Source: Phytoseiulus persimilis
Taxonomy: Eukaryota; Arthropoda; Arachnida; Mesostigmata; Phytoseiidae
Length of the DNA: 64,000 bases
Assembly (NCBI GenBank): GCA_037576195.1
Contig: CM075104.1
Location: forward strand, 12,416,211 to 12,480,210
Direction: 5' to 3'
The position numbers were made by a program, and so were the translations under genes. Shown here piece by piece: positions 1 to 11,619 of this stretch. The notes beneath the pieces were generated by a model. The model ran no database searches. It was given only the letters and a program-made list of their open reading frames with translations, and had not been told where the DNA came from. Position 1 is the first letter of the stretch. Every line of letters begins with the position of its first letter.

Positions 1-3000
1 TCGATTCGCCTCCGACGGTTGCTGATGTCTGCTCGTCTGTTGAGATGTCTGGAGAGCGTTCTCCGGGAACTCTGATATATTTTGGGGAAGCAGAGATATT
101 CCGCTCAGCCCTGCTCAGGACGAGATCGGTGAATTCCGGGGATGTGCCTTGACCTTGACCTCGGACGCATCTCTTGATCTCGGGGCTGGCGGTCACACGC
201 CGCACTCGAACGTTTCCCCTGAATCCGGGAGCGAGGGACTATTCGAATTCATCCATTCTGGGAGCGTCACGTGGTCCCAAATGTCGATCGGGAGGGAAAT
301 TCAAATGACACGAGTGAAAACAACAGGACGCGAGCAGATCAAAGCAGAAGAAGGACACAGTCTGAATCTGTTCACAGAATCTGTCCGGATCGCTTGACGA
401 GCCACTGAAAAATCGTTCTGGCGTCGCGCGTCGAGAAGCGCACGTCAGAAAGAAAGTGATGGACGTTCCAACGGACACTGTCAGATTCATGGTGGACGGG
501 CATGCGATTCGAGAGGAATTATTTGGAAAATCAAATTCTCTGCCGCCGCATGAACATTTGCATACGGGTCCGCCGCCAGAAGCAGCGGTGGCAGCAACGG
601 TGGCGGTCAACAAAACGTGCCCGCTTCAAATTCATAGTCCGCGTTGTCGTGGAAGCACGGAGAGACATTCGGCCGTGGAAACGAACATGAAGACCATCGA
701 GACCCGGACACGGTCGCCAAGCGGAACTCTTTACTGAGCCATCGTCGCATCGGGAGGAGAACTATTTTCCGAGGTCCGAGGACAACGAAAAATGGAGGAA
801 GGCGGAGCGAGATTCCAGGAAGCCGCATCGGGTGGCAGGATGAAGAATGCAGGTCCTCCGGCGTATTCCAGAGGGTATAGTCAGCTGAGGCCAGTCGATT
901 CTGGTTTCGGTCAAGTTGGACATCCAGCTCTTGGGGCTTCCTCTTTGCTCGGTGCACCCTGTTCCGAGTCAGCCTTGAAAGCGTTTCCGTTTTTATCTGA
1001 AGCATCTTCTCACCAAAATATCCATAAGTAAGTGCGGAACGGAAACACGAGACAAAATGGGAAACTAAACACAAAACAAACACAGAACCCGTCGGAAACA
1101 TCGCCGAAACGTCAAAGACATTGTATTATGCAAGGTCTGTCCCCAAGGCATTTACTTCCCCCAATTCCTTGGCTGATTGTGATGCAGACTGAGTTCCCGA
1201 GTCCTCGGACCGAATCTGGCCGGATAGTCTTCCTCAGGCCCCTAAGAAAATGCCGGTGACTGGTGTGGATCTCGGAGGCTACGATGTCGACGACGGACAC
1301 GAGTGCTTCTCTACCTGGAAAAATGCTCTCGTAAATCGGGAGCTCTACTGACGGGTTGGCGTCGGGCCATTCGGGTGCACTTCGGTTCTGCTCCACTGAA
1401 GATACGATGGTCGTCCTCGCCGAGATGTCCGGCGCATCGTTTTCCTCCCAGAGACTCCAGTTGAGCGGTTACCCATTATTATAAAACGGACATCGGAAGA
1501 GTTTTGGGAAACGAGAACTCGCTCGAAAACTCGCGATCACAATCGCGCTGCCTCTTCGGTGGAATTGGAAGATTCTGTCGTTACTGCCGCGCTCAAAGGT
1601 TTGCTGAGCGCTCATGTACCTCCGCCGACGGAGGTTGGAAGCACCTCTTCCTTTATTCTTCATTCTAGACGGCGATGCCTCGGCGGCGAACGTTCTCGGT
1701 TGCCGCCTTTCGTTGGAGAAAAAAGACAGGGCGAAGTGTTGTCCGTCATCTGCTTGATGGAATCGGTCATCATCCAGTCATGACTGCTTGGCTGTTTCTT
1801 CGAAACAAGTGAGCGAGCGGGCGAGTCCCGGCGAGAGAGTGGCTAGAGCGGTAGCGATTCATAGCAGCACGGCGGCGGACGAGAACGTCTTCCGAGCGGG
1901 AAAACTCGTAGCCGAGCGCCGGTCTACAACAACAACCTTCAACTCTTCCGAGCCGGTCAGTCAAGCATCAGCTAGCAAGCGGTTCCAGGTAAATTCTAGC
2001 TCGCTCCTCCGTCAAGGGAATATCTCGTGGTTCGGGGCTGGATCGTCGTTTGCGTAAATTTCTCTGCCGTTAGCTCCGTTCCTCCACCAGCACCGGTTCT
2101 TCTGGAGGCGACTGAGCAGCAACCGTCCGACCAGCAAGCCAGCCAGCCAACCAACCAACCAACGATTCATCCGGTCGCTTTTCCCTTTTCGGCTTTCTTT
2201 CACGTCATGCTTCACTTGCGAACTCGTTTCAGCTTGGGCTTCGCTTTCGACCGGCCCGCGGAGCGCGCGCCATGGGCTCGTGAGGAGTAGGGGGCGCAGC
2301 ACCACTGTCAGAGGATACCGTCGGCGAGGGCTCAACGTCTTCCAAAAACTACACGATTCATCTCTCCTAGCCTTCATCTGCCCTGAACTGTTCCTTCCAT
2401 CTCTTCCCCCACGTCCCCAGAGTCCGGCCCATCTCGGCCGTCGAGTCTGCACGGGTACGCCACGCGAGCCTGCTCGGCGTAAGGTTCTCGGAGACCTCCC
2501 GAAACGCGAAGAAGCACGAACAAACGGCCAGCACTGTGTGGCACGAGCCGAATCAACAGACAGGCGATCGGTGGGTCGGGCGGGCGAACAGACAGACAGA
2601 CGAGCAGACCCGATCATCACTATCATCATCATCATCTTCATCACTAGCGTTGGGTATCGGCATCGCGCGATGGATCCAAAGCAGCAGAAATTCCTCGCTA
2701 CAGAACCCCTTTGGACGACGACGCCGGAGGCACTCCTCAAACGGATCTTCAGATTGCTTTAGCAGCGCGAATCGATGCCCGGGCCAGAAGTCGTCGAACA
2801 AGACCCAGTCAGTCAGCTCGCGAGCCAGCGGGGAAGGCATCGGACCGCCAGAAGAGGTATTTCTCAAAAATAACTGCACCGCCCGTGAACCGGTCCGATC
2901 CGCAGTCGTCGACGATGGAAGCGGCAACGGCGGCACCAACGGATCTATTTGAAGCAGTGCCCCTGCAGAAGAATTTCACTTTCAGTGCAGTCTCCGAAGC

Positions 3001-3600
3001 TGTTTGCTCCGAATGCCGGAGGTTTCCCCGGGCGCATAGCGGTTCGACGCGACCAATGAAATACCTCCGAAAGCGGGGGAGTGTGAGGGCCTACCGCCCC
3101 ATCACGGAGGAATCTTCGGCCTCCACTCGACGTGGGTGGAGAGCTGGGGCCCCGTTTTTGTCGCTGTTCTCGTTGCCTCTGTCGACGCAATCGCAGTTAC
3201 GCTCGTTGTCAACGGTTCATTGTTGACACTCGAGCGTTCCTGTCAGGTATGACGAACGTAGCGACGCCGGAAACGAAGGGTCACGCACATTCAGACAGGT
3301 CGCAACTCCAAGAAGCCACGGGGTGTTTCGCCGAGCCCCCCTTCGAGTCACGAGCTCCACGTTTATATGGCTTCAGATCTCATCGGACTGGAGTGGGGTC
3401 AATTTTGCACTGATTTACCATTGCCTGTTCCGGTCCCAGTTATCTACAGTGGTCATCGTGCTTCATTGTCCGCAAATAGCGAGCTGGGTATTTTCTTCCG
3501 CAGAGTGAGCGAGTACAGTTTAATCACCCCCCCCCCCCTTCCTCGCACATGTGAGTTGACGAAAACCCTGTGCTGCGCCTGATGAAATGGTTGTCTGATT
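1..3600. other. No recognisable gene; simple repeats
   Basis: Several overlapping open frames exist on both strands but none gives a recognisable protein or a consistent exon chain. The part from about 2.0 to 2.75 kb is compositionally biased: a CCAA run near 2137-2163, a CAT/TCA run near 2613-2645, and CAGA/GCGG-rich stretches that keep several frames open by chance. A serine/arginine-rich plus frame ending in a GT near 2860 could be a 5' exon, but no partner exon was found. Confidence 0.4.
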
Positions 3601-3631
3601 CTGCATCTCGAAGCCTCCCAACAATCTTAGC

Positions 3632-4486
3632 TCAGCGCGGGGCTTTCTGAGGAACCAGTTTCGATGGCCGACATTTTGTGCCAATTTTCGATGCGTCGGG
3701 CGGAAGCCTGAGGTTGAATTCCTTCTCGGTGTCTTCGGTCAGGAGATCGCTCACGACGATCCAAGAAGCCTTCCTACTCTTGGTATTTCCGTGGACTCTG
3801 AGCGTGAGCTTGGAGCAATTCGCTTTTAGCTCATCAAAAGCTTCTTGCTGCGAGACGGAAAGATTTTCCCAGCAGATTCCGCACGTGGCGGCTGGGGCAA
3901 TCTTCGTACCAAACAGTATCGAAGCCGTTTTCAGCGACAATTCATGCGGTTTCACGATCGATCCGACCGTCAACCTCGCTTCCTTCGGCCTTCAGGTGAC
4001 ATGTTTGGGGAAGTAGGATTCCTCTTTTAACTCGCTTCGATCGGAATGTAGGGGAAAGAGCTCATTCCTACCGACGTCATGCCCTCCAGCATCAACAAAC
4101 TTCCTGAGGCTCGGGAACCGTTTCTTCCGAATTTCATGAATTTCGCCGTGTGGGCTTGCGGAGCCCGCGCTCCGGCTCAACAACAGATCAGAGAACAGCT
4201 CGCTGATGTGATTGATGATTCGATGAACCAGAACAGGGCCTGTCTTCGTCCTGATCAAACACTTCTTGGGAACCGTACAGGTTACTGCAAACCTAGCATC
4301 TTGAGCCGCCTCGGTGTTGGGGACGCGGACCGTGTCCACACCGCGAACCGGGGTCAGGCATCCAGCAACAGCCTCGAACGAGCTTTTCTCTTTCTTCACT
4401 GTGTAGCGATCCTGTTCACCGGAGCGACGAAGGAGATCAACTGACACCTCAACCCTTCTAATTGAGTCCGCTGCATATCCGATCAA
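3632..4486 (-). pseudogene. Open frame interrupted by a single in-frame TGA
   Basis: On the minus strand 164 sense codons run from 4486 to a TGA at 3992-3994, and the same frame then stays open for another 119 codons to the stop at 3632-3634. The amino-acid order looks protein-like on both sides of the stop, including a segment reading GVDTVRVP and a CGIC motif after the break. The frame contains no ATG at all, so it would have to be an internal exon, a decayed copy, or antisense noise. The plus strand is also open here (an ATG-initiated frame at 4079-4444), which weakens the case. I do not recognise the protein. Readthrough, selenocysteine, pseudogene and chance are all possible. Confidence 0.3.
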
Positions 4487-7400
4487 GATTGATCGCTTTC
4501 GTTGCCGAAGCAGTCGCTGCCGGCGACATCGCTAACACCCTGCAGGAAGTCCATCCGGGGGTGACAGCTCTGAAGACCGCCGAGCACAAGAAGAGTTGTT
4601 TGATCAGACGCTTCCTCCGATCGGACGTCGGCTCACTGACCAGCGACTGTCTGTCTGACTGACCGAGGTTTCCTCGAGCGCGTTAATTACCCCGAGGGGC
4701 TCTCTCGAAGTTCAAGAGCGAGAGTCGGGTCGGAGCTGCGAAGTTCGTCGGGTGGGGTGGTGGGTCAGCTGAAGGGATCCCAGATGGCATCGCCGGAAAC
4801 GTTCAAGATGAAGAGGACGCCCGACATCGTAAAGTCGCTAACTCCGCTCAAGACGAGTTTTGCCGGCGACGTCGACTGGAAGAATCGACTCAATCGATCC
4901 TCCGGTACTTCAGGCGCCGCGGCCAGGAGCTCTCGACTGCCCCGCGCAAACTCAACAGCCACCGGATCTGAGGCGTACAGCTACAGTTCCCAAGCATTCC
5001 TCCGAGGGCATTCCTGTTCATGACAAGCTGGTTGCACCTGACCCCTGGCCCCGAAGATCAGAATAATTCGGCGTCGTCGAGAGTGGCGAAAGGAGAGGCC
5101 GAGAGAAAAAAACTACCTGAAAGAAAGGGGTCGCGCGTGCCCCACCGTAGAGAGCTGCCGCGACCGATGGGGCACCCCTGATTTTTGGGATGCCGACGTC
5201 CTCGTCGAATGAGTCAATGTTTTTCACTGTTGGGACGAATTGCTCGTTCCTCGAAATCGAGTGATATTAATGAAGTATGTTTTGATCGATCGCCGCATAC
5301 GGACCAGCCTGATCATGTCGTCTACATGCGAAGGCTTTTTATTGATCTCAGAAGCGGTCGGTCCCAGCTCGGAAGGAGGCCCTTCCAGCGAAATCACCGT
5401 AACGTGAGTTCGCGATGAAGATTTTCGCGACCGACGCGGACGTTGAAGTCATCCGAGTCCGTGACGACGGAAATCTCGGATCCCTCACAAGGAAGTGAAT
5501 TAATCAAGAGTTTGATCACAATATTCGAAATCGGTTCCCATGTGAACACGTTCGATCTGCGCACTCATGGTGCATCATCGTTCAGGACTCGCGAACGGTG
5601 GAAGGGCGCCAAATCCGAATGTAAGATGATTTTCCCTCTCGACGGCGATCAGCGGCGAATTCCTGAGCTGTTACCGCACCACATCCGAGGGGGATGAACG
5701 GTCACAATGTGGCAACCCGACTCTGGCCGCGGCGACCAGAGTCGGCTCCACAGTTTTTTCTCTGCTGCCCTCCGTCCAAGAAACAGATGCGCTCGTTGCC
5801 GACTTTCACTGCAGCAACCATCCCAAACATCCGAAGCATCTGCGTTGACAGCGAGGTATTCGAGTCGATATTCGAATGGTAAAAACACAATCGACGGTCC
5901 GAGTGATCGAGCATTCAGACTCCGCTCGTCCGAATGCCCCCTCCAGGACATATGGTACACCGCTAATGCGGGTCTCTCCATGAAAAGCTCAATGTGCTTG
6001 CTCCCGTGGACTCTTGCGCCCAGCCGTTCGGCTGTTGTAACCATCCGCATTCGATCCAGACGTGTGAAATAAATGCGCATTCCAATCGGAACTAAGCAAC
6101 GCTTTGCTCTCAGCAGCAAAAATCGAAGACTTCTCGCCAAATCATCCCGGCTGTGCCGGTGCTGGACTCCGTCAAAGCGACCGTTCAACGGATCGACCGC
6201 AGCCGCTCTATCGGGAGAGGTAGAGAGAGACGCGCACGTGAAAATCAGAGCAGCGGCGAAAGCTGGCGATAGTTGAGCATTCCGTCGACGCGAGATCAGG
6301 GAAACCCACCGATAAGAGAACTCTTCAAGCTCACAGCGGGCTCGAGTATCCATCAACGGTGACAAAGGGTTCTGAAATTACAAAAAAAAACTCTTCGATT
6401 TCGCCGCCGCGCGATACCATCGGGGCTTCAGAGATGCGGTCTTGTTCCTTGTCAAAGCTGTCCGCGTTCGATCAGCAACCTCTCGTCGTCGGAAGCTCGC
6501 CGATTTGCCTGCGCGGTCAGCCGGTGCTTGATGCGTGTCCCCCGATATCTGTTCTCCGGGTAGGCAATCGGACCGACCGACCGACCGACAGCCTACCTGT
6601 GCATATCGAGAGCGAGCCAGCCCATGAAAAGGATGGAGCAACCTGTTTTGAAGAATACAAAAACTTTGCCCGATCCGTTGCCGGCTCAACGGCCCTTCAA
6701 CCAGGCTCGGGTCCAGGTTGCAGGTTGAGTCCGTTGAGAGTCCCTCGATGCGGCGGCCACCGCGGCTCATGTGGACTCGTTAGCACCGTGACCCCGGAAG
6801 AGTTATTCGCTAACGAACCCGTCGTCCGAAAGACCAAGATAGATGGCCGCGAGGTTTATAAATTCTTCAACTCTAAACCCTGCGACCCCGAACTCGGCGT
6901 CGGAGCACGGGGCTGAGTATGTGCGAAATTTAGCGAGTGTCTCAACTGGTGAAAACAAAACACGTTCGGGAGGACGTTGAGTCTCCGGCGGCGCAGCGCA
7001 CGGTACTCGCGCCGGTTCGAACTGTCCAGCTGAGTGAATTATTCGAACGAGCGAGCGAGCCTGTTCGCGCACCGTCCCTGGCAGTGAGGCCGAGAGAAAT
7101 TCAAAGCATCCACGTTGAGTAACCGAGCCGCCGAAACGGATTACCACGTCATAAAACGCGATTTTTAACGGCGCTCACCGAAAATTACAGATTCTCCCGC
7201 TGGGATCATTGTGCGTCGATGATTTCCGAGTCCAGAATACACTCACGTCCTCTTTTGCAATGCGACATCACAGTCTGATCGAGCGGTGCGTCCCTGTGAA
7301 ACGGCGCGGGAACCTCATTGAAATTCGGAAAGTTGACTCGCCGAGACCTTGCGCGTGAATGATGGGAGGATGAAGAAGCAAGCAACACTCGGAAGAGTGA

Positions 7401-9500
7401 GCCGGAACGAAATGAAGAAATTCGAGAGGAAAAAACATTCAGAACCGCTCGCGAATTGAGAATCCCATCTCACCCGTGTTGAAAATCAGTTCTCGAGCAT
7501 TTGTCCTCGTGTCCGCTTGACCGTTTGATCTCTCTCGGAGAGCAACGTCGGAACGCATCGCATGCACCCGAGCCGAGAAGATCCAGGAAGTGAAGTTGCG
7601 CGGACGCGGGGACGGTATCATCCGGTGAAGATGGTTGAACCCCCAACTCAACCCTTCGGAGCGGAAGTTCACAATGGTTGTTGTTGGCTGCCGAGTTGGC
7701 TATGATAAACATTATTGAATAGGCAACCAGCCGCTCCCTCCAACAAGACCACCCTGCACGATGATCAGGCAGAGGTCTTTCATACCCCCCATTACTTTGC
7801 CGAGCTCTCGGTCGAGCTAATCCTCAAGATCCTATTGCTGTATGATACTCGAAATCATTCCTCCGAAGAGATTGATCCTGGCTCAATTCAGCTGTTTCTG
7901 CGATTCTCGGATGGAGGCGAGCGCGTTACGAAGTTTGATGAGCACAAAAGGACCTTATGTTGGTTTGTCTCCTCGAAGCGTCCATCTCTCACGAAGACGT
8001 CGATTATTATTCGAAGACATCTTCAGAAAAAGACAGAAAGCGAAGGTTGAAATTTCGAGAACAGACGTCGGAAGCCTGTGGTTATCTACTTGCGCACGCG
8101 CCTAGCTACCGAATGTCAACATAGAATTACGTTCGGAACACGCCTACTGGATTTATGCCACAATTAGGTCCGCGACCACCGAGAAGCTACGTTAGGTTAG
8201 GAAGAGACCCCTTCTCGAGGATGTTGGCGAGTCCGGCTCAGGTCCGCGGGTTCAGCGGAAAACATTGCAAAACGATTAAAAGCGATCACGGAGTCGAATC
8301 GAACCACGACCCACGACTCAATCGGGGGAGCTCAGTGAAAATTCTGTCTGGGCACGGGTCTGGGTCCCGACGTGATTTTGCGATGTGGCAACCAAGTCCG
8401 CATCGGAGGAAGTATCGTGAACACCGAGGACGGGCTCACGATGGGAAAAAGTTTGACCTGCACAGATTCTTCGTCGCCTCGGCGCAGGCAAACCAGGAAG
8501 AGGAAGGACTCGAGACGTGGACCACCGAGATTTGAGCTTTCAGCTGAGATATCCGGGTTCGTCTGAACCGGTTAGGGTCCGCTGGGTTCACACGCAGTCC
8601 TGACATCTGAGAGGGTTAATACCTTCATAGCTGGATCGAGTTCGAGCAGAAGTTCAGGTGGTCGACGAGGTCATAACGGAGCCGGACTCCCACGCTTCGT
8701 GAACGGTGGAGTGAGCTTCGAGAGCCTCGGACGAGAGTCTGGATCCTAAATCGATTAGTACAGCGGAATCTCCCCGAATATCCTTCCGAAAACTTGGTTG
8801 ATTACTCGTCGGGCGGGTTTCCGATGAACGGCTGTGATTACGATTTTGACAAACTTGGTCGTGTTTGGGCGATCTTGAATCGTTCCCAGAGCATAAGCCA
8901 AGATTCCGATGCACCCCACGCAGAAGTTCGAGCCGAGGCCTACTCACGGTCACTTCGGACCTCTGTCCAACTGAATGGAGGGCACTGTTATTATTAGCAT
9001 GATGGATAGACACAGAAGGGGTGATTTTTTGCTCAAAATTTGATCCAAAAAGGAAGCATTTGCTGTCTGGTTAGCAGTCAGGGTTAGTTGACCTCTCGAG
9101 CAGCAATACTGTACATTAGCTACAGATATCCCTCCAAGCTGCTCGCTGACCGGCGAAGTGAGTTGTTACGTTGAGAAACACATCGGGTGAAAATATGGAG
9201 ATTCGTCCAGTCCTTTCGCGCGAGCATCATGAGATCGTCAATAAACTCTTGTGAAATCCGGTTGGAAGGCGAAGCTGTACTTTTTGGAAGTTGCGGTTCC
9301 GAGGATTTGTGCTGAAGGTGTACTGCTAATTTGACTTTTGTCGAACGTTTCGCCCGAGATCCATCCTCAAAGAGCTTCGTCACTTACGATCGGGCTCTTG
9401 TAGGCTGGAGATCGTCGGAAGACTAAACAATAGAGCATGTGTGGGTCAAATGCAGAGAGACATAATAGACACGATGGGATGAATAGAAAGCCAGATTGCT
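4487..9500. other. No recognisable gene
   Basis: A GACC tandem run sits near 6570-6589. A minus frame without recognisable homology is listed separately at 5649-6353. Other frames are short and contradict one another. A plus frame at 7715-8050 has a leucine-rich start vaguely like an F-box but no supporting splice sites. Confidence 0.4.
5649..6353 (-). CDS. Hypothetical open frame, 234 codons
   Basis: This uninterrupted minus-strand frame has an ATG at 6351-6353 and a stop at 5649-5651. Its length is well beyond what is usual by chance in this window. The translation is arginine- and leucine-rich with no recognised domain, signal peptide or clear transmembrane segment. The plus strand carries two shorter competing frames (5707-6072 and 6073-6276), so strand choice is uncertain. 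No TATA box or poly(A) signal was identified. It could be a real single-exon gene or a long chance frame. Confidence 0.25.
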   Translation of the reverse strand: MDTRARCELEEFSYRWVSLISRRRNAQLSPAFAAALIFTCASLSTSPDRAAAVDPLNGRFDGVQHRHSRDDLARSLRFLLLRAKRCLVPIGMRIYFTRLDRMRMVTTAERLGARVHGSKHIELFMERPALAVYHMSWRGHSDERSLNARSLGPSIVFLPFEYRLEYLAVNADASDVWDGCCSESRQRAHLFLGRRAAEKKLWSRLWSPRPESGCHIVTVHPPRMWCGNSSGIRR

Positions 9501-9522
9501 TGGAAAATAAGCACGGTCATTC

Positions 9523-9528
9523 TTTATT
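9523..9528 (-). terminator. Poly(A) signal of the GGA gene
   Basis: The minus strand reads AATAAA (TTTATT on the plus strand), 85 bases beyond the GGA stop codon. This is a normal distance for a short 3' UTR. Confidence 0.6.
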
Positions 9529-9612
9529 CATATCGCAACGATGGATAACTCGCGTTCTCAATAAATTCGGTTTGGTGCAGGTAGCAGTCATTTTCAACAC
9601 TGATCAGTTTGA

Positions 9613-11619
9613 CTAGATGGCTTTGTTGCCCGAAAGTGAAACCGTTTCCGGCTGCTGCTTCGAAGCCGAGAAGAGCGTGTACGAGATGGAAAATGAAAGT
9701 TGAACTTGATTAAGGCGCTTCTCCAAAATAACTATCTGTGTAATTGCTGTTGATGGCAAATACGCATTGAACATTGGCAACTGATCTCCAGAAGGATGCT
9801 GACTTCGCGATTGGCCCTCGTGGACGGAAATGTTGCAAGCGAAGTTTTTCACCGCGGCCTTCGAATTCCGATTGGTTGTAGTTACGAGCGCGACCAATAC
9901 GCCCTCGACAGGTCTGTTGTCAGTCACACTGAGAATCGTCGTAACGTCGTCCTGACAGCTCAGGACCATTGGAGGCTGTGCAGACGGAAGCAGATCGGCC
10001 AGTGCTATGTCCGGGACCGCTGCCAAATCCACCTCATTGGTTTTCACGCCCGTTTCAAGCTCGGTTCCAGCAGCAGCAGCGACAGCCGCCGCGGCGGCGG
10101 CGGATTTTTCGGATAGAATTTTTTCTGTCATCATCGCATCGAGACCTTCGAAAGGCGCGTAGGTTTTGCTCGCTTGTTGTGGTTGATGTTGGTTGATCAG
10201 CGACGCAAGCGCAGGCTCCTGCCGAATATCTGCTGAAATCGAGCTCCCATTTGGTGAAACTGGTTTCGGTTCGAGAGTCTGCGGTGGTGTGGTTTGTTGC
10301 GTGGAAATCCTTTCGACGGCAGCCGTAACATTCGTTAGCTGGTCCGAGGGTGTAATGTTCAGATCCATCAAGCTCAACAGATCAGTTTTCGGTGATGTTT
10401 CAATCGCTATCAATGTCTGAGGCGTTGGTGTCGGCGGAGAAGTTGCGGACGCGGGAGTCCCGGTAGCGCTGCGTGAGGGAATTCGCGAGTCGACGAGGGA
10501 CACGTCGTCGATCGGAAGACGGCCGCTACTTTCTTGTTGGATGCTGAGGGGATCGAAAGTGAAATCTACTCCAGGACTCGGGACAGCGGCCGGAGTAGTA
10601 CCCGCTGGAACACACGTCGATTCGAAGCTGCCAATCTCACTGAGCATGGAAGACGTTTCCAGGCGTTGACTCGCCGGAGAGACGTGAGTTGTCGGTCCTG
10701 TCTTGATCAAAGGAGCGACTCGTTCTTTGTAATCGTTTATCAAAGCTGTTAACTGGTCATTCTGCTGCAGCACTTCTTGGACGGACGGGAAATCCTCGAG
10801 TAGGCTGAATTCGGTGGCCAGAGTGAAGAGTTTTGGCCGGAGTCTATCGCAGTTTTCGAACATTTGCCGAAGCAACTCCAGCTCGTCGAACGGCTTCGCT
10901 CCGACGTTGTTGAAGTTCTTCAGAACATCCGAAAACACGGCACAATTATTCATGGCCTCCTCCAAGTCCAGGCGTTTGCGAGCCTTCAGATCCATCTTAT
11001 GGTCCGCTTCTTCGACCATGGTTTTTATGAGTCGGTTGGCGGCCTGAAGGTCCTTGGGATTCTTCGAGCTGAGCAATCGTTTCAACTCGGTTTCTTTTCG
11101 TTTGTCCGTAAAAATCTCGTCTTCGCGCGGTGGAAGCGCTTCGATGTTCCCGAGCTCCTCGGCCTCAGGCAGCACGTGAGTCGGGTCGTCTTCAACGACT
11201 CCCTGGCGCTTGAGCATTTGGTAAGCGTCGACGATTTTCGTCTCGTGGGACAACACAACACTCCACTTGTAGAGGATCTCCACAACGCGGCGCTTGACGG
11301 ACTCCGGCGCTCTCTGGCCCAGATATTTGGGGGAGACGACTCGGATCAATTCGTTCAAGAAACGAAACTTGCCAACCTCGTTGTTGAGTTTTCCTCCGCA
11401 CCGCGACACGCACGTCTCCAACACTTCGAGCGCTCTGAGTGCCTCGCGCTCCTGGGGGCTTTGGATTTTGTGAGCGATGATCTTGAGAACTTCCTGAGGA
11501 GCGTCCCGACTGAGAAGTATCTGCTGACAAAGCTTCTGCACTGCGTCGAAGTTCATCTCCGGATCGAGCGGATTGATTGCCTGAGCCAGAGCCAGGTCGA
11601 GATTGTCAGACGATGCCAT
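9613..11619 (-). CDS. GGA: GGA-type clathrin adaptor (ADP-ribosylation factor-binding protein)
   Basis: GGA proteins are monomeric adaptors that sort cargo such as mannose-6-phosphate receptors at the trans-Golgi network and endosomes. The 668-residue product shows the family order. An N-terminal VHS domain covers about residues 5-145 and contains HKIQSPQE, VGKFRFLNELI and VSPKYLG, matching animal GGAs closely. A GAT domain (about 165-305) reads DLQAANRLIKTMV. A serine/threonine/proline-rich hinge carries the clathrin-box-like LLSLMDL. A C-terminal GAE ear follows, with SAITQ-like STAITQIVILE. The whole frame is one exon. The frame extends 16 codons upstream of the first ATG to a GTG just after a stop, so I chose the ATG at 11617-11619. 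A spliced upstream exon cannot be excluded. An alanine run lies in the hinge. Confidence 0.95.
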   Translation of the reverse strand: MASSDNLDLALAQAINPLDPEMNFDAVQKLCQQILLSRDAPQEVLKIIAHKIQSPQEREALRALEVLETCVSRCGGKLNNEVGKFRFLNELIRVVSPKYLGQRAPESVKRRVVEILYKWSVVLSHETKIVDAYQMLKRQGVVEDDPTHVLPEAEELGNIEALPPREDEIFTDKRKETELKRLLSSKNPKDLQAANRLIKTMVEEADHKMDLKARKRLDLEEAMNNCAVFSDVLKNFNNVGAKPFDELELLRQMFENCDRLRPKLFTLATEFSLLEDFPSVQEVLQQNDQLTALINDYKERVAPLIKTGPTTHVSPASQRLETSSMLSEIGSFESTCVPAGTTPAAVPSPGVDFTFDPLSIQQESSGRLPIDDVSLVDSRIPSRSATGTPASATSPPTPTPQTLIAIETSPKTDLLSLMDLNITPSDQLTNVTAAVERISTQQTTPPQTLEPKPVSPNGSSISADIRQEPALASLINQHQPQQASKTYAPFEGLDAMMTEKILSEKSAAAAAAVAAAAGTELETGVKTNEVDLAAVPDIALADLLPSAQPPMVLSCQDDVTTILSVTDNRPVEGVLVALVTTTNRNSKAAVKNFACNISVHEGQSRSQHPSGDQLPMFNAYLPSTAITQIVILEKRLNQVQLSFSISYTLFSASKQQPETVSLSGNKAI

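Noticed and set aside
2012-2740. Minus frame of 242 codons
   Set aside because: It runs through CCAA, CAT and CAGA simple repeats and is Arg/Ser/Gly-biased. Repeat composition, not selection, is the likely reason it is open.
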